Below the pieces are notes generated by a model that made no database searches, was not told the origin of the DNA, and saw only the letters and a program-made list of their open reading frames with translations. DNA of 64,000 nucleotides from Candidatus Mycolicibacterium alkanivorans (GTDB lineage Bacteria; Actinomycetota; Actinomycetes; Mycobacteriales; Mycobacteriaceae): the NCBI RefSeq assembly GCF_022760805.1, contig NZ_JAIVFL010000001.1, forward strand, positions 124,001-188,000. Direction: 5' to 3'. The translations under genes and the position numbers were made by a program. Shown here piece by piece: positions 35,442 to 45,128 of this stretch. The number at the start of each line of letters is the position of its first letter. Within the stretch, counting starts at the first letter, position 1.

Positions 35442-36305
35442 CTACTCTGATGTAATTCCTAGCTGCTCAGAGCGGGTTTTTGCGGCGTCGATGGCCGCGG
35501 TGACAGCGGCACGCAACCCTCCCCGCTCCAATTCGCGCAGGCCAGCGGCGGTGGTGCCACCCGGCGAGGTCACGACGGCCCGCAGCCGGGCCGGGGTGGT
35601 GTCCAGTCCGGCGTCGGCCCCCGCAGTTCGCTCGCTGTCGATGCGGTCGAGCAGCATCGCCGCCGAACCTGCCATCGTCTGCACCGCCAGGTCCGTCGCA
35701 GCCGCCCTGTTGAGCCCGTTGGCGACCGCGGCGTCGACCAGTGCCTCGACGAAAAGGAAGAAGTACGCCGGCCCCGATCCGGACACCGCCGTGACCGCGT
35801 CGAGCTGACTTTCCGGGACCGTCAGGACCTCGCCCACGCACTCGAGCAACGCCGAGACGTCGGCAAGGTGCTCGGGGGTGGCGAAGCGGCCCGCGGTCAG
35901 CGCGCTGACGCCGGCACCGACCAGTGCCGGGGCATTGGGCATCACCCGGACCACCGGGGAGCCCGCGGGCAGGCGCGACTCGTAGAAGCCGATCGTCACC
36001 CCGGCCACCACCGAGACGAAGACCTGCTCGACGCTGTTGCTCTCGGCCTGGGCGACCACATCGGCGATCTTGCCGACGACGGCCTCCGCGTCGGCCGGTT
36101 TGACGGCGACGATCACGAAGCCAGCGGTCTCGACCGCCTCGGCCACGCTGGCCACCCGCACCGAGTACATGTCAGCCAAGTAGCGGGCGCGCTCGGGCGA
36201 CCGCTCGACGACAACGAGGTCCTTGACCTGACGACCCGCCCGGAGCAACCCCGCAAGGAGCGCCTCGCCCATACTGCCGCCACCGATGATCGCGATTCTG
36301 GCCAT
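35442..36305 (-). CDS. proC: pyrroline-5-carboxylate reductase
   Basis: A 287-residue NAD(P)H-dependent enzyme that makes proline. The Rossmann motif is IAIIGGGSMGEALLAGLL; VRVMPNAPALVGAG and the C-terminal signature SGSGPAYFFLFVEALVDAAVANGL with later SPGGTT mark the family (the quoted stretch is about residues 178-200). ATG 36305. It is the first gene of its strand after a single MIRU-like element. Confidence 0.94.
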   Translation of the reverse strand: MARIAIIGGGSMGEALLAGLLRAGRQVKDLVVVERSPERARYLADMYSVRVASVAEAVETAGFVIVAVKPADAEAVVGKIADVVAQAESNSVEQVFVSVVAGVTIGFYESRLPAGSPVVRVMPNAPALVGAGVSALTAGRFATPEHLADVSALLECVGEVLTVPESQLDAVTAVSGSGPAYFFLFVEALVDAAVANGLNRAAATDLAVQTMAGSAAMLLDRIDSERTAGADAGLDTTPARLRAVVTSPGGTTAAGLRELERGGLRAAVTAAIDAAKTRSEQLGITSE

Positions 36306-36324
36306 GGTGGGAAACCCTAGCGGC

Positions 36325-36364
36325 CGACCGATGCGTGCCGTTTACCGCACGAGGAGGAGGCCGC
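36325..36364. repeat. MIRU-like element, single copy
   Basis: GACCGATG, stem CGTGC/GCACG with an 8-base loop, then GAGGAGGAGGCCGC. It lies between proC (start 36305) and the TIM-barrel gene (stop 36368). It has the same order of parts as the arrays at 24832, 39230 and 43078 but is not tandemly repeated. Confidence 0.7.
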
Positions 36365-36367
36365 AAA

Positions 36368-37213
36368 TCAGCGCAACAGGTGGGTGCGCGCGAACTGCAA
36401 CGACTCCGTCAGCAGCGCCTCACGTTCGGCTTTGGTGCGCGCCCCGGAGGTTGTCACCTCGAGGATCACGTGGCCGGCGAAGTCGCTGCCGGCCAGCATC
36501 TGGCACACCCCGACGGTGGGCTGGTTGCCGCGGCCGGGCACCAGGTGCTCGTCGGTGGACGCGCCGCTGCCGTCGCACAGATGCAGGTGCACCAGCCCTG
36601 CGCCCATCCTGTCGGCCATCTCGAGCGCGTCGGTGCCCGCCGTAGCGGTGTGGGAGAGGTCCAGCGTGTAGTGCGCGTGGTTGCCGTCCAGGGGGTCGTA
36701 GGACGGCGCGAAGGCCGAGACCCCCACACCGGGGTGGCCGCCGCGTTTGCGCATCCGCTCGATCGAGGGCTGACCCGAGCCGAAGAAGCGGTCGGCGCGG
36801 AACGGGAACATGTTCTCCACCGCGACCATCACCTCGCTGCGCGTCTCGAGTTCGGCGACCTGCTCGCTGAATCCCTCCGCGTAGCGGCGCTGCCAGCGGA
36901 ACGGCGGATGCACCACGACGGTCAGCGCGCCGAGCCGCTCGGCGGCCTGCACGCTGCGGGTCAGCTTCGAGATCGGGTTGGCGCCCCACACTCGCTGCGA
37001 GATCAGCAGACACGGCGCGTGCACCGACAGAACCGGCATGTTGTAGCGCCGGGAGAGCTTGGCGATCGCGCCGATGTCCTGGCTGACCGCTTCGGCCCAC
37101 ACCATCAGCTCGACGCCGTCGTAACCGAGTTCGGCGGCGTACTCGAAAGCGGCCTCGGTCCTCAGCGGATAGACCGAGGCCGTCGAGAGGCCGACCTTGA
37201 TAGCTGGGCGCAC
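36368..37213 (-). CDS. sugar phosphate isomerase/epimerase-like TIM barrel (Rv0498-like)
   Basis: A 281-residue AP-endonuclease-2/xylose-isomerase-like barrel. Metal ligands are suggested by ELMVWAE, LSVHAP, VVHPPF, VENMFPF, DLSHTATAG and the terminal VILEVTTSG. GTG 37213 is chosen because the conserved part begins RPAIKVGLSTASVYP. It is 7 bp after the stop of the membrane protein gene, in the ppx1 operon. The reaction is unknown. Confidence 0.82.
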   Translation of the reverse strand: MRPAIKVGLSTASVYPLRTEAAFEYAAELGYDGVELMVWAEAVSQDIGAIAKLSRRYNMPVLSVHAPCLLISQRVWGANPISKLTRSVQAAERLGALTVVVHPPFRWQRRYAEGFSEQVAELETRSEVMVAVENMFPFRADRFFGSGQPSIERMRKRGGHPGVGVSAFAPSYDPLDGNHAHYTLDLSHTATAGTDALEMADRMGAGLVHLHLCDGSGASTDEHLVPGRGNQPTVGVCQMLAGSDFAGHVILEVTTSGARTKAEREALLTESLQFARTHLLR

Positions 37214-37220
37214 GAACGAA

Positions 37221-38204
37221 TCAGGTCGACTGTAACAACGCCAGGGGCCCAAGAGTCACCAGCGCACCGACCGCGACGGCGATCAGCGTGCTGGCGATAT
37301 CTTCGGTCTTGCGGACGACACGAACGGCAACGACGAGGCCGAGGATGACCAGCACCGAGAGCACCAGGGCCACGATGTTGTTCCACTGCCACAGCTGATC
37401 GAACGCAATGAAGAGCCCGGCCCCGAAAGCGACCGCGAGGATCGACTGGAGGACCACCAGGGTGCCGCGCCGCAGGACGGTGAGTTTGCTCTCGCGGGGG
37501 CGTTGCTCCTGCTCGGTGTCCACCGCGGTGGCCGCTGCCACCGAACCCGTCTCGTCGTCGTTCTCCTGAGCCAGGCCACGGCGTGCCCTATCGTCGGCCA
37601 CCGTCTCGCCGCCGAACAGCGTGCCGCCCGAGGACCGCAGATACGACTGCAGCTCGGTGGCCTCCTCGACGTGCTCATCGGAGGTCAGGTCGAGTTCCGG
37701 GGCGGACTCGTCGACCGGGTCGAAGGTCATCTGCTCGGCATCGGAGCTGTCCGAGGCCACGGCGGGCGCGGAGGCCGGGCGGCGAAGCGGGCGGGGGTCG
37801 TGGCTGCGCTCGGGCCCGCGTTCACGACGCGGAGTGGGGGCCTCCGAGCGCTGGGGCGGAACATCGAAGGGCTGTGGTGCAGGTGCCGGTTCGGCGGGCG
37901 TTTCGGGGGCCGCGGTCGCCGACCCGTTGGTGGCGCGGGATTCGATGGTGGGCCGGGCCGCCGTGGTCTCCTCGGCGGCCTCCTGCTCGCTCTGCTGGTC
38001 CTCGGTGGCCTCGGTGCGCACGACGGGGAGTTCGCCGGTGCGGATGATCGGAATCTCGCCGGTGAGCTCGGCGACGGTCACGGCATCGCTGTTGCTGCGG
38101 CGGCGGCGCCGGCGGCCACCGACCGGCGGCGAGCCGATCGTACCGTTCTTCGCCAGCAGCTCGGCGACCGAGATCGGCCGGCTGGGAGTTTCGTCTGCAG
38201 TCAT
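37221..38204 (-). CDS. large-N-terminus membrane protein (Rv0497-like)
   Basis: A 327-residue protein. Residues 1-235 are low-complexity and acidic/proline-rich, with an Arg cluster ([10 protein letters not shown]) near residue 30 and the repeated phrases VAELLAKNG and [21 protein letters not shown], which suggest a binding segment. Three to four helices make up the last ~90 residues. ATG 38204 overlaps the ppx1 stop by 4 bp. The plan fits a membrane-anchored scaffold; function unknown. Confidence 0.8.
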   Translation of the reverse strand: MTADETPSRPISVAELLAKNGTIGSPPVGGRRRRRRSNSDAVTVAELTGEIPIIRTGELPVVRTEATEDQQSEQEAAEETTAARPTIESRATNGSATAAPETPAEPAPAPQPFDVPPQRSEAPTPRRERGPERSHDPRPLRRPASAPAVASDSSDAEQMTFDPVDESAPELDLTSDEHVEEATELQSYLRSSGGTLFGGETVADDRARRGLAQENDDETGSVAAATAVDTEQEQRPRESKLTVLRRGTLVVLQSILAVAFGAGLFIAFDQLWQWNNIVALVLSVLVILGLVVAVRVVRKTEDIASTLIAVAVGALVTLGPLALLQST

Positions 38205-39217
38205 CGTGTGCCTCTCGATCGGGCGGCAGTCGACCGATCAGAATCGTGGCTTCCAGCATCCCCCACGGACGTTTCCACCAAGGCGGTTCCATCGGCTTCA
38301 CTGTCGAGTCGGCGCAGGATGATGCCCTCCCGCAGCGCCCACGGGCAGATGTCGACGTATTCCAACGACAGTGCTCGCATACTCGCCTCCGCCACCAGAG
38401 CACCCGCCACGATCTGTGGCGCCCGCTCGGCGCTGACTCCTTCCAACTCGGCACGATCTGCCGTGGTCATCCTAGAGATGAAAGATATGAGTTGCCTCAA
38501 ACCGTTGGCCGTCAGCGTCCGCTTGACCCGTGGCCCGGCACCCGACGGGGCCGCTCCGGTGAGCCTGGCCAGCGATCGGAACGTCTTGGAGGTCGCCACG
38601 GCCAGATCGGGCGCACCGGCAGCGAGCACGGCGGCGCTGGCCTCGGCGACCTCGTTGTCCAGCCAGTCGCGCAGCATGGCCACCCGGCGCCGGCCCGGCG
38701 GATCGTCGGGCAGCCACTCGCGGGTCAGCCGGCCCGCGCCCAGCGGCAGCGAGAGGGCGACCTCGGGGGCCTCGTCGACGCCGTTGGACAGCTCCAGGGA
38801 GCCGCCACCGATATCGACGTTGATGATGCGCCCGGCACTCCAGCCGTACCAGCGGCGCACCGCCAGGAACGTCAGCCGCGACTCGTTGGCACCGGAGAGC
38901 ACCTGCAGGTTCACCCCGGTCTCGGCCTGTACCCGGGCGAGTACCTCTTCAGAATTCTTGGCGTCGCGGACCGCCGAGGTGGCGAACGCCATCAGGTCTG
39001 CGCAGCCGGAGCTGGCGGCGATCTTGGCGAATTCGGCGACGGTGTCGATCAGCTTGTGGGCGCCTCGGCGGGTGAGCCTGCCGGAGTCGTCGATCGCCTC
39101 AGCGAGACGCAGGCTGGCCTTGGTGGAACTCATCGGGGTGGGGTGACCGCCGCGATGCGCATCCACCACGAGCAGATGAACCGTATTGCTGCCCACGTCG
39201 AGCACGCCTAATCGCAC
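38201..39217 (-). CDS. ppx1: exopolyphosphatase, short type
   Basis: A 338-residue Ppx/GppA-family enzyme that releases phosphate from short polyphosphate. The ASKHA nucleotide-binding motifs are [17 protein letters not shown] and [13 protein letters not shown]. It lacks the C-terminal HD domain of long Ppx proteins, as MTB Ppx1 does. GTG 39217. Its upstream side faces the MIRU-like array at 39230, so promoter sequence must lie in or beyond the repeats. Confidence 0.92.
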   Translation of the reverse strand: MRLGVLDVGSNTVHLLVVDAHRGGHPTPMSSTKASLRLAEAIDDSGRLTRRGAHKLIDTVAEFAKIAASSGCADLMAFATSAVRDAKNSEEVLARVQAETGVNLQVLSGANESRLTFLAVRRWYGWSAGRIINVDIGGGSLELSNGVDEAPEVALSLPLGAGRLTREWLPDDPPGRRRVAMLRDWLDNEVAEASAAVLAAGAPDLAVATSKTFRSLARLTGAAPSGAGPRVKRTLTANGLRQLISFISRMTTADRAELEGVSAERAPQIVAGALVAEASMRALSLEYVDICPWALREGIILRRLDSEADGTALVETSVGDAGSHDSDRSTAARSRGTR

Positions 39218-39229
39218 CGGATAAACCTA

Positions 39230-39440
39230 GCGTGGCGACGATGCGGTCCGGTACGGACCGAGGAGGAGCCGCGCAATCGGGCGCCGCGTGGCGACGATGC
39301 GGTCCGGTACGGACCGAGGAGGAGCCGCGCAATCGGGCGCCGCGTGGCGACGATGCGGTCCGGTACGGACCGAGGAGGAGCCGCGCAATCGGGCGCCGCG
39401 TGGCGACGATGCGGTCCGGTACGGACCGAGGAGGAGCCGC
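39230..39440. repeat. MIRU-like 56-bp tandem array, 3.8 copies
   Basis: Copies start at 39230, 39286, 39342 and 39398; the last stops after 43 bp. Each has GACGATG, stem CGGTCCG-GTA-CGGACCG, then AGGAGGAGCCGC and a linker. It lies between the divergent starts of ppx1 (39217) and the cysteine-rich gene (39483) and fills 211 of 265 bp. The 56-bp length is not a multiple of three. Confidence 0.95.
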
Positions 39441-39482
39441 ACCAAGATTCGACTGCGGGCCGCTTCGACTAGCGTTGGCGCT

Positions 39483-40259
39483 GTGACGCATGAGCACCCC
39501 GGCGAGGTCGAACTGGACTTCCCCCGTGAGTGGTTGGAGTTCTACGACCCGGACAATCCCGAGCACCTGATCGCAGCGGATCTGACCTGGCTGCTGTCGA
39601 ACTGGACGTGCGTCTTCGGTACTCCGGCCTGCCAGGGCACCGTCGAAGGCCGCCCGGACGACGGCTGTTGTTCGCACGGGGCGTTCCTTTCCGACGACGA
39701 CGACCGCGCCAAGCTCGACGACGCCGTCAAGCAGCTCACCGACGCCGATTGGCAGTTCCGCGACAAAGGGTTGGGCCGCAAGGGCTATCTGGAGATGGAC
39801 GAGTACGACGACAAGCCCAACCTGCGCACCCGCAAGTACAAGGGCGCGTGCATCTTTCTCAACCGCCCCGGCTTCCCCGCCGGCATCGGGTGTGCGCTGC
39901 ACACCAAGGCGCTCAAGCTCGGTGAGGAGCCGCTGACCATGAAGCCCGAGGTGTGCTGGCAGCTGCCGATCCGCCGCGTCCAGGAGTGGGTCACCCGGCC
40001 CGACGGCACCGAGATCCTCAAGACCACCATCACCGAGTACGACCGCAGGGGCTGGGGCGAGGGCGGTGCGGACCTGCGCTGGTACTGCACCGGCGACCCC
40101 GCCGCACACGTCGGCAAGAAGCAGGTCTGGCAGTCCTATGCGCCCGAACTCACCGAGCTGCTCGGCGAAAAGACGTACGCCGAACTGGCCGCGATGTGCA
40201 AACGGCGCAGCGGCATCCCGCTGATCGCCGTACATCCGGCCACTCGCGCCGCCCGCTGA
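39483..40259 (+). CDS. conserved cysteine-rich protein (Rv0495c-like)
   Basis: A 258-residue protein with clustered cysteines: [56 protein letters not shown] and RWYCTGD. The spacing suggests an Fe-S or zinc site like that of YkgJ/DUF3109 proteins. GTG 39483 starts after the repeat array; the frame is open through the repeats but has no homology there. Conserved in MTB beside ppx1. Function unknown. Confidence 0.78.
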   Translation: MTHEHPGEVELDFPREWLEFYDPDNPEHLIAADLTWLLSNWTCVFGTPACQGTVEGRPDDGCCSHGAFLSDDDDRAKLDDAVKQLTDADWQFRDKGLGRKGYLEMDEYDDKPNLRTRKYKGACIFLNRPGFPAGIGCALHTKALKLGEEPLTMKPEVCWQLPIRRVQEWVTRPDGTEILKTTITEYDRRGWGEGGADLRWYCTGDPAAHVGKKQVWQSYAPELTELLGEKTYAELAAMCKRRSGIPLIAVHPATRAAR

Positions 40260-40278
40260 CGGGCAGCTGCGAGGGCGG

Positions 40279-40965
40279 TCAGCCCTCGAGCTTGTAGCCC
40301 AGCCCGCGCACCGTCACCAGGTGCACCGGGTTGGCCGGATCGGCCTCGATCTTCGAACGCAGCCGCTTGACGTGCACGTCGAGGGTCTTGGTATCGCCGA
40401 CGTAGTCCGCGCCCCAGACCCGGTCGATCAGCTGACCGCGGGTGAGTACCCGGCCGCTGTTGCGCATCAGATACTCCAACAGATCAAATTCCTTGAGCGG
40501 CAACGTGATCGGCTCGCCGTTGACGGTGACCACGTGGCGTTCGACGTCCATGCGGACCGGGCCTGCCTCCAGGACGGCATCACCGACTCCGGAGTCGTCG
40601 GCCTCACTGCCGCGGCGCAACACCGCCCGGATACGGGCGATCAGCTCCCGCGCCGAGTACGGCTTGGTGACGTAGTCGTCGGCGCCGAGTTCGAGGCCGA
40701 CGACCTTGTCGATTTCGCTGTCACGTGCAGTCACCATGATCACCGGCACGCTGGAGCGGGCCCGCAACTGCTTGCAGACGTCGGTCCCCGTCATGCCGGG
40801 CAGCATCAGGTCGAGCAGGACGATGTCGGCACCCGCCCGGTCGAATTCGGCCAGGGCGGAGGGTCCGTCGCCCACTACCGTGGCCTCGAAACCCTCCTTG
40901 CGGAGCAGGAAGGCCAGCGGGTCGGCCAGCGATTCCTCGTCCTCCACGATCAGCACATTGGTCAT
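40279..40965 (-). CDS. regX3: phosphate-responsive response regulator RegX3
   Basis: A 228-residue OmpR/PhoB-type regulator. The receiver domain has acidic pocket residues VEDEES, phosphoacceptor Asp in [13 protein letters not shown], and the conserved Lys in [12 protein letters not shown]. The winged-HTH domain has [20 protein letters not shown] and [14 protein letters not shown]. It activates phosphate-starvation genes in mycobacteria. ATG 40965 overlaps the senX3 stop by 4 bp. Confidence 0.95.
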   Translation of the reverse strand: MTNVLIVEDEESLADPLAFLLRKEGFEATVVGDGPSALAEFDRAGADIVLLDLMLPGMTGTDVCKQLRARSSVPVIMVTARDSEIDKVVGLELGADDYVTKPYSARELIARIRAVLRRGSEADDSGVGDAVLEAGPVRMDVERHVVTVNGEPITLPLKEFDLLEYLMRNSGRVLTRGQLIDRVWGADYVGDTKTLDVHVKRLRSKIEADPANPVHLVTVRGLGYKLEG

Positions 40966-42161
40966 CTGGCTACTGCCTCCTCGTCACGGGCCTCTCGGTT
41001 GGCCTCGTCGTCGGTATCTGGATAGGCGGGTATGGACAGGGTGAACGTCGAGCCGGTGCCCGGCTGGCTCCACAGCCGGATACTGCCGTTGTGGTTGGCC
41101 GCCACGTGTTTGACGATGGCCAGCCCGAGGCCGGTGCCGCCGGTCGCGCGCGAGCGCGCCTTGTCGACCCGGAAGAAGCGCTCGAAGACCCGCTCCTGAT
41201 CGGCGCGGGCGATGCCGATGCCGCGGTCGGTGACCGCGATCTCGATGTTGTCACCGCGGCGGCGCCTGCTGATCGAGACATTGGAACCGTCGGGCGAGTA
41301 GGCGATGGCGTTGGAGATCAGGTTGGCCAGCGCCATCACGAGCAGCGCCTCGTCGCCGAGCACCCGGAAACCGCTCGGGGCGTCGGTGGTGACCGTGATG
41401 TCAGCGCTGTCAGCCGCCACCTTGTGACGCGAAATCGCTTCGCTGACAACGGTATCCACGTCAACCGATTCGAGATCCGGTAGCGGCTCGGCGCCTTGGA
41501 GGCGGGACAGCTCGATCAGCTCTCCAACCATGCTGGCCAGCCGCTGGGATTCGGTGAGAATCTTCTCGCCGAAGCGTTGCGCAGTCTCGGGGTCGTCGGC
41601 GGACTCCAGCAGCGCCTCGGCCAGCACACCCATCGCGGCCACCGGGGTCTTCAGTTCGTGGCTGACGTTGGCCACGAAGTCGCGGCGGCTGGCCTCCATG
41701 CGAGCCTGCTCGGATTGGTCGTCGAGGTACACCACGGCGAACCGCGGGGCCTGGTCGCTGAGCAGCCGGACGTGGCCGCGCACCGACAGCCCGGAACGTC
41801 CCGCAGCCGCCCGCCGCGGTGGGGACAGGTCGACTTCGACGTCCTCGCCGGTGGCCAGGGTGCGCTGGGCCGCTTTCCACGCCCGTTCGTCGAGTAGCCG
41901 GTCACGCACCAGACCGAGCTCCACGGCTCGGTCATTGATGAGCACCACGTCGCGCAGGCCGTCGACCACCACCATGCCGATCGGCGCCAGCGAGACGACG
42001 TACTGCAGCATCTGCGACACCGTGATGCCCGCGTCGCTGACCGCGCGTCGCTGCTGGTGCTCGCGACGGCGTGGGCTGAGTGCGACCCCGATACCGAGGC
42101 CGAGGGCGAGCGCCACCAGCGCCGCGACGGTGACCAGTAGTGCCACCGAAACAACACTCAC
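40962..42161 (-). CDS. senX3: sensor histidine kinase SenX3
   Basis: A 399-residue kinase with an N-terminal helix (about residues 3-25), a PAS-like region, the phosphoacceptor His in [17 protein letters not shown], and ATPase boxes [31 protein letters not shown] and [12 protein letters not shown]. It partners RegX3 in phosphate sensing. GTG 42161. In MTB the senX3-regX3 junction holds MIRU repeats; here the genes overlap directly by ATGA. Confidence 0.95.
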   Translation of the reverse strand: MSVVSVALLVTVAALVALALGLGIGVALSPRRREHQQRRAVSDAGITVSQMLQYVVSLAPIGMVVVDGLRDVVLINDRAVELGLVRDRLLDERAWKAAQRTLATGEDVEVDLSPPRRAAAGRSGLSVRGHVRLLSDQAPRFAVVYLDDQSEQARMEASRRDFVANVSHELKTPVAAMGVLAEALLESADDPETAQRFGEKILTESQRLASMVGELIELSRLQGAEPLPDLESVDVDTVVSEAISRHKVAADSADITVTTDAPSGFRVLGDEALLVMALANLISNAIAYSPDGSNVSISRRRRGDNIEIAVTDRGIGIARADQERVFERFFRVDKARSRATGGTGLGLAIVKHVAANHNGSIRLWSQPGTGSTFTLSIPAYPDTDDEANREARDEEAVAR

Positions 42162-42180
42162 GCGAAAATCGTACGCACCG

Positions 42181-42271
42181 GGTGAACGCCATCCCAGCAG
42201 CGTGCGGCCAATTCGGGATAAGTCACACCCGCGGGCGCAGGTATTCCGCCGCTGTTCACCCGGCGTTTGCT
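42181..42271. promoter_or_regulatory. candidate PHO/RegX3-type boxes upstream of senX3
   Basis: GTTCACCCGG occurs twice in opposite orientations in the senX3 upstream region: on the minus strand ending near 42181-42187 and on the plus strand at 42254-42263. The plus copy is followed 11 bp later by a weaker GTTTGCT. GTTCACC with 11-bp spacing resembles the actinobacterial PHO box, which suggests autoregulation. Confidence 0.35.
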
Positions 42272-42291
42272 CCCCGGGACCTGATGCAGGG

Positions 42292-43047
42292 CTACTTTGC
42301 GCCCTGGCTGGCCACCGCCGCCGCCCCGGCGGCGGCCGCCTCCGGATCCAGGTAGGTGCCGCCTGCGATGAGGGGCTTGAGTTCGGCGTCCAGGTCGTAC
42401 CGCAGCGGGATGCCGGTCGGGATGTTCAGGCCGACGATGTCCTCGTCAGACATTCTGTCGAGGTACTTGACCAGCGCGCGAAGCGAGTTGCCGTGCGCGG
42501 CGATGAGCACCGTCTTGCCGGCCCGCAGGTCGGGAACGATCGTCTGCTCGAAGTACGGCACGAACCGCGCGACCACGTCGGCCAGGCACTCGGTGAGCGG
42601 GCCCCCGCCGATGTCGGCGTAACGCGGGTCAGCGTCCTGGCTGTACTTGCTTCCCCTCTCGATGGGCGGCGGCGGGGTATCATAGCTTCGCCGCCACTTC
42701 ATGAACTGCTCTTCGCCGTATTTGGCCTTGGTCTCGGCCTTGTCTAGGCCCTGCAGTGCGCCGTAGTGGCGCTCGTTGAGGCGCCAGTTGCGCAGGACCG
42801 GAATCCACAGCCGATCGGCGGCATCCAGCGCCAGGTGTGCGGTAGTGATAGCACGCCGCAGCAGCGAGGTGTACAGCACGTCGGGCAGCAAGCCCTGCTC
42901 GGCCATCAGCTTGCCGCCGCGTACCGCCTCCGCGCGGCCCTTGTCGGTCAGGTCGACATCGACCCAGCCGGTGAACAGGTTCAGCGCATTCCATTCGCTT
43001 TCGCCGTGCCGGAGCAGGATCAGCGTCGCCGAAGTATCCGAAGCCAT
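42292..43047 (-). CDS. gpmA: 2,3-bisphosphoglycerate-dependent phosphoglycerate mutase
   Basis: A 251-residue glycolytic mutase interconverting 3- and 2-phosphoglycerate. Seen are [20 protein letters not shown] with the catalytic His, [14 protein letters not shown] and [17 protein letters not shown] 43047 is chosen ([11 protein letters not shown]). The frame is open upstream through two repeat units but that part has no similarity. It corresponds to gpm1 (Rv0489), placed before senX3 as in MTB. Confidence 0.94.
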   Translation of the reverse strand: MASDTSATLILLRHGESEWNALNLFTGWVDVDLTDKGRAEAVRGGKLMAEQGLLPDVLYTSLLRRAITTAHLALDAADRLWIPVLRNWRLNERHYGALQGLDKAETKAKYGEEQFMKWRRSYDTPPPPIERGSKYSQDADPRYADIGGGPLTECLADVVARFVPYFEQTIVPDLRAGKTVLIAAHGNSLRALVKYLDRMSDEDIVGLNIPTGIPLRYDLDAELKPLIAGGTYLDPEAAAAGAAAVASQGAK

Positions 43048-43077
43048 GACCGAAAGTCTCTCACGGCCGGGCTCAGT

Positions 43078-43204
43078 CGTCGTCTTCGACGACCCGACCC
43101 TCGACTCCTCCTCAGGCCTCTCCGAGGCCTGCATCGTCGTCTTCGACGACCCGACCCTCGACTCCTCCTCAGGCCTCTCCGAGGCCTGCATCGTCGTCTT
43201 CGAT
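43078..43204. repeat. MIRU-like 57-bp tandem array, two copies plus 13 bp
   Basis: On the minus strand each unit has GACGATG, stem CAGGCCTC-GGA-GAGGCCTG and GAGGAGTCGAGG. Copies start at 43078 and 43135, with a remnant from 43192. The array lies between gpmA and ybjN, and the ybjN stop codon (43169-43171) is inside the second copy. Confidence 0.93.
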
Positions 43205-43696
43205 CAAGTGTTGGAACGCCTGCAGGTTCTTCAGCGACTCACCACGGGCCACCCGCCACGCCCACTCCTTCTGGATCGACGACTTGAAGCCGAGCTCCAG
43301 CAGGGTGTTGAAGTCGGTGTCGACGGCCTCGAGCACCTGCCCCAGGATGCGGTCCAACTCATCGGCGCTGACCGCGTCCAGCGCGATACGCCCGATCAGG
43401 TAGATGTCGCCGATGTTGTCCAGGGTGTACGCCACCCCGTAGAGCCGACGGTTGCGCTTGAGTAGGAAGCGGTAGACACCCTCGTGGTTCTCGTCGGGCT
43501 GGCGGCACACGAAGGCCTCGACGCGCACCGAATGCTCGCCGATGCTCAGCAACGTGTTGGTCTTCAGCTTGCGCTCGCCGGGCAGTTCGACGATGAGGCC
43601 GGGCCGGCCGCCGCGCGCGCCTTCGAAGCGCGAGTACGCCACGTCGTTGTCGATCAGCGTCTTCTCGATGATCTGTTGCACGTCCGCCTGATTCAC
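43169..43696 (-). CDS. YbjN-domain protein (Rv0487-like)
   Basis: A 175-residue protein of the YbjN/type III secretion chaperone-like fold. It has [21 protein letters not shown], the [15 protein letters not shown] region and [20 protein letters not shown] 43696 overlaps the mshA stop by 4 bp, so it is coupled to mycothiol synthesis. The last residues ([11 protein letters not shown] and stop) are encoded by the MIRU-like repeat, so the native C terminus has been replaced or extended. Function unknown. Confidence 0.85.
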   Translation of the reverse strand: MNQADVQQIIEKTLIDNDVAYSRFEGARGGRPGLIVELPGERKLKTNTLLSIGEHSVRVEAFVCRQPDENHEGVYRFLLKRNRRLYGVAYTLDNIGDIYLIGRIALDAVSADELDRILGQVLEAVDTDFNTLLELGFKSSIQKEWAWRVARGESLKNLQAFQHLIEDDDAGLGEA

Positions 43697-45030
43697 ACCC
43701 GCACTCCCCTGCGCATGGTCCAGCGCCTGCCGCTCCGGCGGGCCAGCAGATCACGGGCAGCGCTGCGGTGGTGGGTGCTCGCGTAGTCGGTGATCGCCCG
43801 GCCATAGCTTGCCAGCAGACCGTCAACGGTGTTGTCCCAGGAGAACTTTCGCGCATGTTCGACGGCAGCGCGGCTGAGCTCGCCGGCGTCGCGCCGCACT
43901 ACCGTCGCGATCGCGTCGGCCCACTGCTGCGGTTCGTGACCGGGCACCAGCAATCCGCTGACACCGTCGTCCACCGCCACCGGCAGCCCGCCCACCGCCG
44001 CGGCCACAACCGGTGTCCCACACGACTGCGCCTCGACCGCGACGAGCCCGAACGACTCCGAATAGCTCGGCACCGCAACCAGATCCGCGGCACGGTAGAC
44101 GTTGACCAGGTCTTCGCGCGACTGCGGCGGCAGGAATGTCACCCGATCGGAGATGCCCAGTTCGGCCGCCAGCCCCACCAGGGCATCGGGCTCAGCCACA
44201 CCGCTTCCCGACGGACCGCCCGCCACCAGAACTCGCCCGTCGGGCAGTAGAGCCGCGGCACGCAACAACACATCTGGCGCCTTCAACGGCTGGATGCGTC
44301 CGATGAACGCGACCACCGTCTGGTCGGCGGCCAGTCCGAGCGCGGCGCGCGCTGCGCGCCGGTCACCTGGTGTGAACGTCTCGAGGTCCACCCCTGGATG
44401 CACGACGTCGATCCGAGCGGGATCGGCGTTATGCAGCGAAACCAATTGGCGCAGTTCGTCTTCGGTGTTGACGATCAACCGGTCGGCTTCGTCGACCACC
44501 TGCTGTTCGCCGACAGCGCGCAGCGGCGGCTCCGGTGAGTCACCGTCGGCCAGCGCCGCGTTCTTGACCGCGGCCAGGGTGTGCGACGTGTGCGCCAGTG
44601 GGACGGCCCAGCGATCCCGCGCCAGCCAACCCACCTGGCCGGACAGCCAGTAGTGCGAGTGCACGATGTCGTAGTAGCCCGCCTCGTGGTTGGCCTCGGC
44701 ACGCAGCACGCCGGCGGTGAAGGCACACAACTGCGTGGGCAGGTCGTATTTGTCGAGACCCTCGAAGGGCCCGGCCACCACGTTGCGAACCAGCACACCG
44801 GGTGCCGCCCGAACCACCGGTTCGTCGGCCGAGGAGGTGGCCCTGGTGAAGATCTCGACCTCGACTCCGCGCCGAGCCAAGTGCAGTGCGGTCTGCAGGA
44901 CGTAGACGTTCATCCCGCCGGCATCACCGGTGCCGGGCTGGGCCAGCGGGGAGGTGTGCACCGAAAGAACCGCGACGCGCCGGGGCAGCACATCGGACGA
45001 GACTTCGCTCAGATCCCGGGCCTGCCGCAC
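43693..45030 (-). CDS. mshA: D-inositol-3-phosphate glycosyltransferase
   Basis: A 445-residue GT4 enzyme that joins GlcNAc from UDP-GlcNAc to inositol-3-phosphate, the first step of mycothiol. Seen are [46 protein letters not shown] and [24 protein letters not shown] 45030 (MRQARDLSE) is the start used. It is conserved in mycobacteria with YbjN, Gpm1 and SenX3-RegX3 downstream. Confidence 0.95.
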   Translation of the reverse strand: MRQARDLSEVSSDVLPRRVAVLSVHTSPLAQPGTGDAGGMNVYVLQTALHLARRGVEVEIFTRATSSADEPVVRAAPGVLVRNVVAGPFEGLDKYDLPTQLCAFTAGVLRAEANHEAGYYDIVHSHYWLSGQVGWLARDRWAVPLAHTSHTLAAVKNAALADGDSPEPPLRAVGEQQVVDEADRLIVNTEDELRQLVSLHNADPARIDVVHPGVDLETFTPGDRRAARAALGLAADQTVVAFIGRIQPLKAPDVLLRAAALLPDGRVLVAGGPSGSGVAEPDALVGLAAELGISDRVTFLPPQSREDLVNVYRAADLVAVPSYSESFGLVAVEAQSCGTPVVAAAVGGLPVAVDDGVSGLLVPGHEPQQWADAIATVVRRDAGELSRAAVEHARKFSWDNTVDGLLASYGRAITDYASTHHRSAARDLLARRSGRRWTMRRGVRV

Positions 45031-45079
45031 GCCTCCATCTTTGCACCCGCCCTGTTCGGGGCTTGTTCAGCCCGTCGTC

Positions 45080-45116
45080 GACGATGCAGATCGGCAGCGA
45101 TGAGGATGAGCCGCGG
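45080..45116. repeat. MIRU-like element, single degenerate copy
   Basis: GACGATGCAGATCGGCAGC followed by GATGAGGATGAGCCGCGG. The order matches the other elements and, from memory, the core of MTB MIRU sequences more closely than they do (GACGATGCAGA...AGCGATGAGGAGGAG). Stem pairing is poor. It lies between mshA and the ROK regulator. Confidence 0.6.
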
Positions 45117-45128
45117 TTCCGGGCCCCG

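Noticed and set aside
42292..43191. Longer phosphoglycerate mutase with a repeat-encoded N terminus
   Set aside because: The extra residues come from the MIRU-like units. The conserved protein begins at ATG 43047.
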